Assembly: GCF_004027225.2 (NCBI RefSeq)
Contig: NC_046358.1
Span: forward strand, 3,624,720-3,688,719
DNA length: 64,000 nt
Direction: 5' to 3'
Source of the DNA: Strigops habroptila
Taxonomy: Eukaryota; Chordata; Aves; Psittaciformes; Psittacidae
Shown here: positions 10,418 to 22,769 of the stretch, piece by piece
Position numbering within the stretch: position 1 is the stretch's first letter
How the letters are laid out: every line of letters starts with the position of its first letter
Position numbers and translations under genes: made by a program
The notes under the pieces: generated by a model
What the model was told of the DNA's origin: nothing
Seen by the model: the letters and a program-made list of their open reading frames with translations, nothing else
Databases searched by the model: none

Positions 10418-13400
10418 CACCCAGGCAAGGACAGAAGGGCAGGGATAAGCATGGAAGGCAAAGAGGGACAGGGAGTGGAGCAGAGGAGGTATGCAAAGCT
10501 GGGGGCATGGTGTGGAAGGGGACAAGGGGAGCTGTCTCTGATGCTTGGCAGGGGATGGAAGCTGGAAGCATCAAAGATTGTATCAGGAGAGATTTGAGGA
10601 GGGAGGTGGGAGGCAGCTATTCCCTGGTGAGGATGGATGCTTTGAATGAAATCATCTTGGGGAAACCCTTGCCTGGGAGCTGGTCAGAGCTGGACCTGCC
10701 TCTTGGGAAGTGGGTTTGGGGGATGCAGAAACATCCCATCTCACCCGGTACAGAGGGAGAGCTCAGAAAAGAGCAGTTCTGATATCTATCCCATGGGGGC
10801 GGGGCGACTGGTCCAGTGAGAGTTGTAACTGGGACGGGGCGACGCTGGGGGACACTGGGCTTGTGCAGCCCATTGCCACAGGGAATTGGGTGCAGGATGT
10901 GCTCCCCACCCCTTTCCCCAGCATCTCCCTGTTTTGGGGTGCTGGGCTCTGCCCTTTGCTGGAGCAGAGGGGCAGAGCACGTGCGCAGCATCCCCCCAAG
11001 AGGGTCTGGGTGCCTCCTCCCCAGCCCTTCAGCTTTCACTGAGCTGAGCCTTGGCTCCCCCCGGGGGTCCTGCCTGCTTCCTGCGCCCCACTGGGGACAT
11101 TTCCCCTCCCTGCTTGTGGGTGGGTTTGATTCGTGCCTGGCTTTATGTGCACACGTGTGCTGGGAGCAGCTTCCTAAAGAGGGATGAGGGTACCCTACCC
11201 AATAACCAGGCAGGCTCTGAGGCTCGGTTGGCATCTGTGTTTTGTTGTTGTTAGCATTAATAAGCTTGCCCTTGGTGCAGTCTGCAGGGCTTGAGGTGCT
11301 GACTAAGGAGCAAAAATCCTGGGAAGGGAGGGGGAGCGGGAAAGGGAGCTCACATTTGGGAGTGTGTGTGTACATGCCCTTCTCCTCCCTGCTGAGTATG
11401 TGTCCAGTATCAAGGGCCACCCTATTTTTCCTAATGGAGTGCAGGGAAAAAGCTGCAGTTTCTGCTTGAGGTATTGCTTGAGCTGGCAGGGAGAGCTGGG
11501 CTGGCCAGATGGAGGGATGAGAGGGAGGCAGGGAGAGAGAAGCAGGCAGGGATGGGAGGGGGGAGAAGGGAGCTAGACACCTACGCAAACACAGAGTGAG
11601 AGGAGATCCTTGGATGCAAACACAGACACAGGCGTCCTCCTCCTCCTCACATGCCCCTGATTCATTTCCACATGCCATACACGTGACATGCTAATTCAGG
11701 GCTACTACAGAACTCCAGGGCGAGAGAGGAACAGGAGAGAGAAATAAAACCCAGTGAGACACCAAACTGCAGATTTTTAAAGGGGATTCAGTGCAGCTTA
11801 TCCAGACCCCAGCCCCAGGCTCCCTCTGGGTGACCAGAGCCTCATGCCCCACACACCACCATCACCACCATGTGGGAGCGGTTCCACGTGTCCCTGCACA
11901 GACAACCAGCATGGTGCCAGCACAAATCCCACCCTTCGTCAGGACTGGGGTTACATCAGCCGCACGCTCCCCTCCGCATCCCTGCGGCACCGCTCAGGCT
12001 GGGGCAGAGCGAGCCTCTGCTTTCCACCCTGAAACCGGGGGCTTGGCGAGCTTGAGTCTATATTTAAACACAGGCACATAAGCCCTACGTGCTGGGGGGG
12101 AGAATAAGCTCCAAACAACCTCGTTACAAACCCCGGAGATCCTCAAGGTAAATGTAGTTATCTGGCAGCAGGGTAGGGAATGGTCCCTACTGCAGCCCCA
12201 CTACACTACAGCCTGCTTCCCCACCTCCATCCGCAGGGCTTGGTACCCCTGCCTGCCCCCATTTCCAAGCCATGGCAGGCCACCTCCTCTGCCTGATTCC
12301 AACAGTCACATCCCACTGTGACAGGGAGCTGAAAAGGAGGGGAGGATGAATCCCAAATACAGCTCTGGCTGTGGGTGGGCTGGTGTAGCTGTGGCAATAT
12401 GACTGTTCTGACCCCACTGGGATTTGCACCAGGGTAATAGGCACCACAGGTTTATCCTCTGTACTTGTACCTTTGCCCAGTTTATGCAGTGCTTTCTCAC
12501 CATCCACTCTTCCAACACTGGGTCCAAAATGAATGAACCACCTGGATGCATCATTTCTACCATGCAGAAATAATGTCAGTACAGAGCTCTGCAGCCCATC
12601 GCCAGCCAGCTTCCTCCCACCCCCTGTTTAAGGCTGCATCCATGCAAAGACCTGGAGAGCTTCACCCTCTCAGGCACTACCTGGTGCGCCAGAGACATGG
12701 GCAAGGGAAAGCAGATTTCCTCTTCAGAGCACCTTTGTTCCAGCATGGGGGGGTAAGGACTCTCATTTCAGCCATCCTGAGGGAGCCCAAGAGGGGGCCA
12801 GGTCCCTGGTCCACACCAGAGCAAATGTGGTGAGCAAGGATGAGAAACCAATCCTCTGAAGTGTGCTTGGGAGTGTTGTGGCCAGCAGCAGCAGGGTTAG
12901 ACCTCTCCCCAGCAAACAACCAGCACTGCTGGGGGCTTCCAGCACCCTTTGGGATCAGCCTTGAGCCCCCCAGTTCCCACTGCAGCAGGTCGGTCTGATG
13001 GGGACTGAGACCTGGACAGTAGGACATCCAGGTGGGAAGATGCTCTTTCATTCAAAGAGGCAGGTTGTTACACTCTGGACAACAGAGGGGAAAATCCCTA
13101 GACCTCTCTCCTACTCCCCCATTTCTGCTGGAAACAAGACAGGGAGAGGTACCAGCAACATCAGGAAAGAGCAGTATCTCAGCAGAGGCATCTTTGTATT
13201 AACTTCCTCCTTGATTTAGTGAGCGTGAGACAAGGGACTTGGCAGAGTTGATCTCTCTGTAGCATGGAGCACCAAAGATATTTTGGGCTGTGTTAGATCT
13301 TTAGGGTGCTTTTGCTAACTGGAATAACCCTCCAGACGTCTCTAACAGGAGCACCAAATCCAGCATGGCAAAACCATCTTTGCCTTCTCCTGGATAGCAT

Positions 13401-15099
13401 CTTGTGTGTCGTACCTTTGAAAAGCATAGAGGAGAAATTTGGGCTGCAGCCCTGGTAATCTTCTCCTGTGAACAGGTGGCAGTTCTAATTCTTGATCCAA
13501 GTGCTGACTCCCTTCCTCTTTTGGGGAGCCAGGGGAGCTGGCCCCTGGCCTCAAGAAAGACGTCTTAGCAAGCTGCCTTCTCCTTCTGCATTCCTGAGGA
13601 GGAAAGAGAGCTGATCTAGTTTACTGCTTGCTCTAGATCTCCCCATGTGTGAAGGGGCTTTCTCTGCAAGACTGAATATCTTGAACAAAGACCTGTGAAG
13701 GAGAATACACATCAATCCCAGATTTAGCTGCCATCGTTTTTATTAGAGACACTCTGCTCACTCAGGAGGAGAAACCTGTGTCAGTTCATGCAAAGAGCGA
13801 GAAGAGAAGGTGGAAAGCATTCACGTTAAATATTCCACCTGAGTATTTTAAACTGACAGGCACATGAAGTAAAAAAACCCCACAAGCTATAGAAGACTGT
13901 GTAAAGCTTACTGAAAAACAAGGCTTTCTGTCTAAGGCAGAAGAAACAAAGGTCACTCATAACACCCACCACCGTATGTATTTTTAAACTCTTATTATGT
14001 CTGTTCTCAGAAGCCCTAATCATGATTGAGGTCCTTGTGTGTACAGACGTAAAGGTAGGGCACCAACGCCAAAATGCTTCTAATGATGTGGACAGTTACG
14101 CAGGAGGCGGTCACAAATACACACATGCACAAGTGTTTGAGTGTGTATCTTATGTCTGGCATCCTCTCTCTTCAGATATTGCCCATGGGACCCACAGTGC
14201 TAGATGCTCCCCCAAAAGTAAAGAGGAAATCCCTGACCAAAGAACGTGCAACCACAAGTAAAGACCAAACTGATCCAAGGGTTTAGTCTGAGCCTAACAA
14301 GCTGCCATACACATGTTGCAGGCTGGGAATCCTGCCTCTCCGTGTCTCCGGTAACCATGAGACTGCACTCCTTCCCACGTCTGCAGGAACAAAGATTTTC
14401 TTTTTTGTAATTACATTAATACCTGTTCTTCCCTCATGCTGGCAATTTGGTTGATTTCTTGTTTATTGCTTTTCACCTTCCACCATCAATAATTCAGCCA
14501 CATAGCCCCCAGGAGGTGGAGAACTAACTACTCATTTTACAGAGACTTGCCTAGGAAAGGAGTGATGTGCTAGCTGGGATCAGAGCCCTGGCATTCCCAG
14601 TTCCTAACCCCAGCCACAACCCTGGAGACAGCAATCCCACAACCTGTGATGCCACGGCTGCCACTAGCTCTGGGAGGCTTATTCCAGCTTCTCTCTCCTC
14701 GGGTTTTGCCATGAATAACAACTACAGGATGTGACCCTAATTGTAAATGAGGCCCATGGGCGGGTTCTGTGCTGTTGGTGTTGCTTCTTTGCCTCTGGTG
14801 GGTGCATTTTGGTCTTGTATTTCCCAAATCAAAGTGTTCTACCCAGGTCCTCCCAGAAGTCCTTCTGTGGATAAGGTCCATGGGGTTTATCTTGGTTCTC
14901 AGTAAAAACAGGTTCTCATAATTAAACTGCTGCTGTGGCCAACCCCAGAAAATCCCATGTTATGAACTGAAAGGGGTGAGGAGAGAAAAGCCTGTGAAGA
15001 ATCAGCTCCACTTGTGCTCTCTAGCGAGTGTCTGAGCCATATAGGTCAGGCAGAAGCCATTTGCTTTGCTGTACCTGCTCCAGGGATGAGCAGGGGGGC
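10418..15099. other. Noncoding stretch, purine-rich patches
   Basis: No gene was recognised. A G/A-rich segment lies around 11500-11580. A GC-rich portion at 10780-11100 reads as long open frames on both strands (to 353 aa) with no recognisable domains and an even amino-acid mix typical of chance. A MIR-like relic lies at 14524-14612. CpG density is too low to call an island. Confidence 0.6.
14524..14612 (-). repeat. MIR-like SINE relic
   Basis: 'ctcattttacagagacttgcctagg...gctagctgggatcagagccctgg' follows the reverse MIR consensus (cattttacagatgagg ... cttgcccaaggtcac ... gctgggattcgaaccc). It is partly deleted and diverged. A profile search is needed. Confidence 0.4.
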
Positions 15100-15404
15100 C
15101 GCATTCTGCATATGTGTCAGCCGCCTTGCTTTTCAGTTCGCTTCAATTAGCTAAACCCTCCTCAGAACCCTGTGGAAATAAATATCCCTTAAATATCCCT
15201 TTACTCCTCGAGCAACGGCGGGGGTGGGAGGAGGGTTGCTTTTATATCCCTTCCCTTTGCGTGCTGTCCTTTCAGCTCATCATTCACAATCTCCAACCAT
15301 CACTTCGGCTGCCGTGGGCTGTGTTTTAACCCCTCCAGGTCCCCCCCTCCTTGTGCCGCTGAGCCCCCGCCGGGGTGCGGCGCGGGAGCAGGGCCCCAGC
15401 TTGG

Positions 15405-15418
15405 CCACCAGGGGGCGT
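15405..15418 (+). promoter_or_regulatory. CTCF-type binding site
   Basis: CCACCAGGGGGCGT matches the vertebrate CTCF core CCASYAGRKGGCRS at 13 of 14 positions, differing only at the last. CTCF sites act as insulator and loop anchors, and orientation matters for looping. Here the core reads on the plus strand. It is the best CTCF match I found in the window. Confidence 0.65.
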
Positions 15419-15526
15419 GTGCGCCTCTGATTCATAAAATGTTGCCTCCATTGACAAAAACGCGGCGGGCGATCGTGAATGGCGAGTGCGGGAGTTCCCG
15501 CTGCCGCCGAGCGCACGGGCAGGGAC

Positions 15527-15539
15527 GGGGCGGGATTGG
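15527..15539. promoter_or_regulatory. Sp1 box abutting inverted CCAAT box
   Basis: GGGGCGGG at 15527-15534 is followed without a gap by ATTGG (CCAAT on the minus strand) at 15535-15539. The Sp1/NF-Y pairing is common in TATA-less CpG promoters (established). Promoter activity and direction are inferred only from this pair and the island. Confidence 0.4.
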
Positions 15540-15600
15540 CCCTGGGGTTGGTGCACAGCGGTACAGGGAGCACCGGGGGGCTTCTCCGAGGCTTGATCCC

Positions 15601-18600
15601 ATTGAAGTCAGCGAGCTCTGGTGGTGGGGAGAGTGTCAGGGAGCCCGGTTCTGCTCCCAAACTCCACTGAAAGTAGTGGCGGCGGCAACACCGAAGACAG
15701 GAGGGTGTTAGTGGTAGTCACAGGCTCCAGCCCACGCTGGTTCTGGGGATGCTTTGTTGGTTTCTGTAAGGTTTTGCAGTAAATGTGGTCAGCTGCCAAA
15801 CGTTTTTAAGTAGTGGGAGAGGAGGCTGATGGCTAAGAAGAATATTTACACACAGAATGTTTATTTCTAAGCAAACTCGACGTCCATCTCCATCTCCCAA
15901 CCTGGTGTGACCGAATCCATCCTCACCGTGGTAAGTTCCCCAGTTTCTGCTGTCTCTTCCTGACCTACAGCACTGTATTGGGGCTTGGGGGGTTGCACCA
16001 AAGAGCAACCAGAGGCAATAGAGTGGGGCTGAGCACTGAACCCTGGGGATGCTTTAGCCCGGCTCTGTTATGATCTTATCAGGTGCCTAAGTGTGCTCTG
16101 ATGAATTAAAGGCCTAGGAACTGCTAATGGCCACTGCAAAGTCTTGCTTTCAAACAGATTTCCCAACGCAATGGACAGAAGAAAATAGAAGATGAGCATT
16201 TATGGCTGGGCATCTCACAGTACATAGCAGTTTTATTGGCTTTTTAGAGTTAAATCTTCACAATCCAAAATGGAGCCAGATGTGCTGGGAGTCAGTTTAT
16301 AACTTCACAGGTTATGAGTCAAAATGTGCAGCTCACCACCAGTAACTCCAGTGACTGCAGTGGAGTTCAGCCAAGGATGAATTTGGCAAAGAGGAGTGGT
16401 CAGGGTGGTCCCGAGCAACACCAGATGTAGGAAAGCAACCCTCACTTCTGCCTGCCCTGCGAGCCCGTGCCTGTCTGCTGCAACCCTTCCCCTCCAACAG
16501 TGAGATCTTCACCCACTGCGGGCTGGAGCCAGTCGAGGGCTCTTCCACCAGTCATTGCAGACTGCAGTGCAATGAGAGACAGGGTTGCAGAGAGTGAGTC
16601 TGACCCCACTCTCTGAATTGTTTCCTGCCTCCCTTTCCTCTCTTTGATGGCAAAGGGGAGGGGAGAAGCAAGGCAGAAAGAAAAAGTACCACAGCGCGCA
16701 GAGGGGAGATACTGGATTGCTCCATAGTGACAAGCCAGTGCGTCACAGGGAGCACCTCCTCCAGTAACCACGCAGGGAAGGACCAGGCCTATAGCCACCC
16801 TTATTCAGCTTCAGTGATTCAGCCTTCAAGCCCCTTCATCTCACTTATAAAAGGCAGAAAGCCCCTGCCATGCAGTTCAGAAGGTAACCTTGCCCTCTGT
16901 CTCAGTCTGGCTCCCTGCACAGGTACAAGCAGGATGTAGCTGCTGCAAGGTTTTATACAAAAAGAAATAGGAGAAGCAGGCTGGATTCACCTGTGGTATG
17001 AAACAGATTTAGCTCTTGAATGAGTTTGCCCAAAATGGCCTCTCTGAGACTTTGAACTACAATGCAGTAGAGGTAGAAGTAAACCTGCAAAGGGCTTTCT
17101 ACCCTGAACGATGCTCTGGTGCAACAGTGATGTGCGTGTATAATAAAATCATTGGGAGATGAGCAGAAAAAAACCCAGCCTGAAGTATTCCATACCCTGA
17201 ACCATCATATTTAAGTCTGCTGCACAGGGGTCTCCTGTCAGAAACCATGTGATTATTTCATGATCCTGATGTGTGGCATGGGCAAAGCTTTGAGAAGTCC
17301 AGTTCACCCTTTGGGCATGTTTGGTTAGGCAGGATGCAGGACGGATGCCTTTTACTGTGTTACCAGTTTGTTAGGGCTTTGGTAGTGCCAGAGGTGGTCA
17401 CGATTTTGCTTTTGTTAAATTCCAGATGAATTCCCATCCCTCAGTCTCCGTGCACTCTGTGCAGATCAGAAATTCCCCTTTGGACCTCGAGGGAAGGCAG
17501 CCCTCCCTCACGTGGGAAAAATGACGTCTTCCTTTGACCTGGGGCTGGACACAGCCACTTGCTCATGTGCTCTGATGCCTGTGTAGCCTGTGGCCTCTAA
17601 CACCACTAAACCCACGTGCCATGCAGCCTATCCAGATTGTAAATCTCCTGTTTTTCCTTCCAGGACTGAAGCTTCCACAGTAAATCATAGTAGTCTTTAA
17701 ACACAGGATACCAATTTGATTGAAAAGCTGAAAATAGCAAGATGTGTCTGACACACGTACAGTTAAATTTGGTGACTTACCTTGTCCATCCTCACTCCCC
17801 TTTTCTAATCCTTCTTTGTATGGTTCCTGCTGTGTTCCTCATTTACAGTTCCCCATTTAGAATGTCATCTCCTCGTGTACAGGGTGCTCTCTTCTACTTC
17901 ATGATCAAGCACTATTTGCACTGAACTGTCTTCTCTCACCATTATTTAGTGCTTAGAACATTTGTTGCAGCACAGGTAGCGTGGTGTCTCCCTGCTCTTC
18001 TAGAAAACTCTGATATCCACAGGACTGCAATGTCTGAGAAGTCAGCAACAAAACACCAAGAGAAATATCCCTCCCCAACACAATCTTAACTGCATCCTGC
18101 TGGCATTAGCTCCTGGGAATGGCACAGCAAAAAGTGAGAAGCCTAATAAATAGACCTGAGACACTCTCTTTGGGTGTGCTATTATTAGAATCACAGACAA
18201 CACATTGGAAACCCAGCATTTATCTGCATCTATTCTGAGTGTATTAACTGTGTTGACTGTAGCTGTATTGATTATCCGATGGAGCAGCTCGGAAAAGCTG
18301 ATACCATGATACAGTGCAAGGTCTATGTTGAGAGACGGAGTGTAGGTTATTTGGTTTGGCCAATGTGCCCGGAGTAATCTCTTGTTCAGGAATCATCCAC
18401 AGCCTGGTGGTGTACATCAGTGTGATCTCCTGGTCATTGGGAGAGATGGAGGGGTGAGCAAAGCCATCTCATGGAAGGAATCTGTGGAGAAAGGGAAAAG
18501 TCAAGATAACTTCTAGTGTGATGTATGTTGGATCAGCACTTGAACAGAGGCCAAGACTAACTTCTGCCTGTTTGCTGTGTGTGACCTTCCCCTGTGTTTT

Positions 18601-19186
18601 ACCACAGCAAGGGAGGTGTTAGACTTTGCCCAGGACTTCTCCGTGCTCAGTTCCAGCACTGCAGTGGTGGATGAGGGGGGGAGCTGGTGTGCAGGTGAGG
18701 GCCCTGCTGTGGCACAGTGCCCAGAGGGCAGAGTTGAAGTCACATTACAAACAGCAGATTGTGTGCAACACAATTCTGTATCCCCAGGGTTCCCATGCGC
18801 ACTTTCAGCCACCCTCTGCCTCTCTGCTTCCTGACAGGAAAAGAAGGAAATTTCATTCCCTCTAAACAAAGTTTTGGAACATCCAATTTTCTTCAGTTCA
18901 CACACACCCCCCCTCCCCCAAAATATGCAACTTCTTCCATGTCCAGAGCCCAGATCCCCACACTGCATTTGTTTCACTGTGTTGCTCACTGCTTCCCTCT
19001 CCTTTATCTTCCTGTGTTTGCAGGTACCAGCATGGAGCCCTGAAGAGGAGCTGGGGAAAGACTGGCGAGTAGCTTGAAACAACTGAGCGTACTTTGGAAG
19101 GTGGAGAGAAAAAGTGTGAAGGAAGCATATACGATGAGCAGGAGACCTGAAACAGAGCGCAGAGCCCCATGAGGTATGGATATACT
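15601..19186. other. Noncoding stretch
   Basis: No gene was recognised. An L2-like relic is listed separately. The word TGCGTCA (complement of TGACGCA) occurs at 16739-16745. Open frames of 60-250 aa on either strand lack recognisable domains, and the longest minus-strand one (18513-19259) begins inside the CR1 copy. Confidence 0.6.
17855..17960 (+). repeat. L2/MIR-type 3'-end relic
   Basis: 'tagaatgtcatctcctcgtgtacagggtgctctcttctac' parallels the widespread amniote tail 'agattgtaagctcctcggggcagggactgtctt', and is followed by 'tttagtgcttagaac' where 'cagtgcctagcac' is expected. It is ancient and weak; a profile search would decide. Confidence 0.4.
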
Positions 19187-19360
19187 GGCACAGAGAAGCT
19201 GTGGCTGCCCCATCCCTGGCAGTGTTCAAGGCCAGGCTGGACACAGGGGCTTGGAGCAACCTGCTCTAGTGGAAGGTGTCCCTGCCCGTGGCAGGGGGTT
19301 GGAACTGGATGAGCTTCAAGGTCCCTTCCAACCTAAACCAGTCAGTGATTCTATGATTCT
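19187..19360 (+). mobile_element. CR1 LINE fragment (3' end)
   Basis: The plus-oriented CR1 tail reads 'tggcagtgttcaaggccaggctgg', 'cttggagcaacctgctctagtgg', 'gtgtccctgcccgtggcagg', 'ccttccaacctaaacc' and ends 'gattctatgattct'. It is among the least diverged CR1 copies here. It is strongly 5'-truncated and noncoding. Confidence 0.95.
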
Positions 19361-21364
19361 GAAGCCTGCGAAGCCAAACTGCTCAGCTTTTCCCATTCCT
19401 CTTCACTGCTTTCAACCGCGATGTTCCTTCTGCCTCTTTTTAGTCCCCTATGGTGCTCCAGCTCCTCTGAAAACTCCTCCATTACACCCATACTTTGTAC
19501 CTCCATGTCTTCCGACACCCTCCTCTTCTTCTCCATGTATGCTCTGTTTGCAGCTCCTCTCCCTCTTTAACTCCTATGTGTCCATCTCAGCTTTACCCTT
19601 CTCCTTCCCACGCCACACTGTGAGATAGATGCGTGGCAGTGCTGCGAGGTGTGATCGTACCAGGCGCAGGGTTGCAGGACAGGGAATGAGAGCCGAGGTC
19701 CAGCACCAGCCTGCTCCTGGTGCATCAGGAAGGAGGTTGACAGCCCTGGGAATTCAGAGATTCATTCTTGGTTGAAGAAAAATGCTGCACGAAGGAAAAC
19801 ACTGTCTGCACAGCTCCGAGTGGCTCCGGCCAGAGATGGGCTCAGTGCCCAGCAGTAGGGCAGTGAGATGGATGCCGATTCCACCCTGACTAACACATTC
19901 CGCTTACATGGCGGGAACTGAGAGGGTTTCTAACCTACCTCGCCTTCATCCTCCACCAGGCCCTTCACCACACTTCTGGGCTAGGGTCCCAGCTCTACCC
20001 TCTTACCTTTCGTTTCCTTTCACCTTTTAACTCCCTCCTTTTAATTGCTTTTGCCTCACCAGAACCCTTTCCTCTCCTTCCTGTGCTTTCCTCCAGCCCC
20101 TTCTTCGTCCTGCATCCAACCAACCCACCCTGCCCCTCTTCAGTGGATGCACATGTCCCAAAGCCTTCCCTCTGTTCAGCACCACCACCCCCAAACCAAA
20201 CAAAAATTAGAAACCTCTAGAACAGTTTGTGCTAAAGGGATTTTGTATCAGTGACTTATTGGGGCAGACGACCAAGCGGCTTGTTTTTCTTTGGCTGCGT
20301 TCACTTTCCTTGCTTCAGGTAACCTAATCCTGTTTTTTTCTTCACTGTCTTCTATCTTCCCTCAGTTAGTCATTGCTGATTTTTCCCTGACTACTTACGT
20401 TTCTAAAACAACATTGGATTGTTTATTTTCGAGCTCTCACAAATGTTGTTTTTAAAGCAGAGATAGTGGGGTTTGGGTAAAAGGCAGCCTTGCACAACGC
20501 AAGCGGCGTGTACATCACTCTGCTCCCGAAAGCCGTCAGGAGGAGAAGTCACCTGCACGGTGCACGGGTGCAGCTCAGGTTCAGCCAACGCCCCGTGTCA
20601 CCTGCAATCACCGAGTTATTTTACCAGTGAGCTGCCTGGAAACCTTCTTGCCTCGGCACATGTCTTACTGCTCATGTGCACTCCACTGTCTTTGACTTGA
20701 TCCTCTGCCACAAGCTGATGTGGGGACTCAGGCCCAAAGGTTTTGCACTTTTACATCAAGTGTCATTAAGGGGTGCTGGGTCCAGTAAAAATGAATACCA
20801 AAGGATGGTCCAGTCTGCACAGGACCACACCACCTTTTGCAAAATAGTAATAACACCAACAGTAACACAAAGATGAATGAGTGCATGAATGAATGATTCA
20901 CATAATGGCCGTGCTTTCATTCTTCCTCTTGATTCTCCCCTCAGAACTAAGGGTGGAGCCTCTGCGCACACCGATGCTAAACTTGGAGTAGTCAGCAGTC
21001 TGCAGATCCAGTTGCAGCCATAGTCTGTATGTAGCCGTGACATGAAAAACAGTGACACGTGAGATGCTCATCTCAGGCAGGCTGCGCAGCCACAGCTTCT
21101 TGCTTAAATGACTCCAAATTTGCCCCAAGAGATATTAGCCAGGGCCTCAGGGAGGCTCGTGAGCATCACAAAAATCAGATTGAGCATAGGAATATCAAGG
21201 TGTGTTGCATACTTCTTCGTTAAGCAGAATATCACGCTTGTTCTTCACTACAGCAGAGCAATGCACACTCGCCAGGTTGGATCAGAGCGTGTACAGTGCT
21301 CAAGTATTGTAAGTAATAAATAGTGTACCCACTAGTGCCGAGCTGCAGTGGTGATTAATCATTT
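19361..21364. other. Noncoding stretch, pyrimidine-rich
   Basis: T/C-rich between about 19380-19600 and 19990-20120. No domain, RNA gene or repeat family was recognised. Confidence 0.6.
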
Positions 21365-21520
21365 AGGCCCTGATCCTGCAAACATGCATGAGTTTAATGT
21401 TACTACTATGAGTAATCCCCTTGATTTCAAATTAGATTAGTCACAGTCTTAACACTTGGCACGTGAATAAATGTTTGCAGGGTGAGAGCCCTATTTATGG
21501 CCTGATCTTGCAAATTATTA
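21365..21520. mobile_element. Old palindromic MITE relic plus partial neighbour
   Basis: The left end 'ggccctgatcctgcaaaca' (21366-21384) is mirrored by 'tgtttgcagggtgagagccc' (21472-21491) as an imperfect terminal inverted repeat. Inside are 'tactatgagtaatcccc' and 'cttggcacgtgaat', in line with the 'actcatgtgagtagtccc' and 'gcacgtgctt' words of a palindromic element common in birds, turtles and crocodilians. A second end-like word 'ggcctgatcttgcaaa' starts at about 21499. It has no coding capacity. The family is recognised from general knowledge and the name is not certain. Confidence 0.6.
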
Positions 21521-22420
21521 CTGTCTAGCACAGTGCCTCTGTTCCTGAATAGTTTCACTGATGAAACAAAAAACAGGGAAAAAGGTTCAAACAATCCCCT
21601 GAATTGTGAAGGTTGCAGGTTTAGATCTGCTGTGTGGTACGTATGCACAGCTCTGCATAGCGTAGGTCATGGGTATATCTAGCTGTATCTTGCCATGGGT
21701 GTGTGCCTGCTTAAAGCTCTGATGCAAAGCACTTGGAAGGCGATCACCGTCGATGTTTTTTACTGTCCTTTACTCCTGGTTCTAAGGTTTAGGTCTCCCA
21801 TCTACAGTGTAAATGGAATTTTTCTCCTATTTCTTTTTTTTTTATGAACGAAAGAGAGAGCAATGCCATCAGCTTTGCTAAGTTTGGGTGAAGACAATAA
21901 GGAACCCAATAAGCAGCTTGCAAATTTAAATCACCAGTCTAATCAAATTCCTCTGGGCTGCCGTGTCCTTTCTGTGAAATCAACCTGCATTAAAGGGACT
22001 GGGCTGCTGTTTGTGAATGTACCATCTCTGCAAATTACCGCTGCTCCATTGCATTGTGTTTGTATGAATGGGGGTGACATGTGCTTGCCCACAGGTCCAC
22101 GTGAGAGAGGTGGGGTGAGGAAGGAAGGATATTTTTAAAATGAATCTAGAGGGAGAAAGTGGAAGCTGCGGCTTCATAGAATGTGAATGGTATCCTAAAA
22201 TAACCCCTGTCATCTGCCCACCCACCCTCTGCCAAAAATCAAGGTGCAGCTATTTCATTTCAAATTAATTCTTGGCCCCAGAGGGTATCGATAGATCAAT
22301 ATCTTGTGCTTCTGATCTCTTGCGGGCCACCCTTCAATGGCTCATGCAAAGGCTAAAAACAGAAAGATGCAACACAAAAGATACCGCAGTCAGCTCAAGC
22401 AAGGGGGATATTTTTAGATC
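21521..22420. other. Noncoding stretch upstream of promoter A
   Basis: AT-leaning sequence with no gene recognised. Its texture from about 21860 is rich in homeodomain-like TAAT/AATTA words and could hold conserved regulatory DNA, but no clear unit can be drawn. Confidence 0.5.
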
Positions 22421-22565
22421 AGAAAAGGGAAAGGAGGGGAGAGGGAAAGAGAAAGGAAAGAGAGGGAGAGAGGCTGGTCTAGGGTTTGCAATCTAATTTG
22501 GTCTCTCTCTCTCTCCCCCCCCACTCCCCCCCCCCCTCCGCTTCTTTCTTTCTCTCTTTTTTTAT
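22421..22565. repeat. Purine tract followed by pyrimidine tract
   Basis: An uninterrupted run of 53 purines (22421-22473, G/A mix) is followed after 28 bp by a pyrimidine-rich block (22502-22563, two interruptions) with (CT)n and C8/C12 runs. Such tracts can adopt triplex (H-DNA) forms and often exclude nucleosomes (established). Here they sit about 0.2 kb upstream of the CRE pair of promoter A. Confidence 0.85.
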
Positions 22566-22769
22566 TCCATCGGTGGTATTTTCCATACAATCTGATTTCT
22601 GCCCGTTTGGCTGCGGAGGGGGAGATTGGGGGGGGTGGGGGGGCCAGCACAGCAAAGCCAGGCTGAAGATTCTGGAGTTTTATGGCTCATTCCAGCTAGT
22701 GGCTTCTCTCTGCCAGTTGAATTAATTTGATACTATTTTTGAAAGTCAGTGTTTCTAAGGGAGACCTAA

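Larger units (their letters stand above)
15100..15600. promoter_or_regulatory. Small CpG island / regulatory element
   Basis: An AT-rich, motif-dense left half holds the homeodomain-type core CAATTAG and an exact 11-bp tandem AAATATCCCTT at 15180-15190 and 15191-15201. It passes into a CpG-dense right half (about 15350-15560). The right half carries a CTCF-like site and an Sp1 box fused to an inverted CCAAT box, both listed separately. It could be a TATA-less promoter of unknown direction, or an insulator/enhancer. No coding frame was recognised. Confidence 0.5.

Noticed and set aside
10617-11678. 353-aa minus-strand open frame
   Set aside because: No recognisable domain, no splice or promoter context, and overlapping frames of similar quality on the opposite strand.
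18513-19259. 248-aa minus-strand frame
   Set aside because: Its first residues are an antisense reading of the CR1 copy at 19187-19360, and the rest has no homology I recognise.
20172-20190. REST/NRSF-like TTCAGCACCAC
   Set aside because: Only the left half-site is present; the right half GGACAG is missing.
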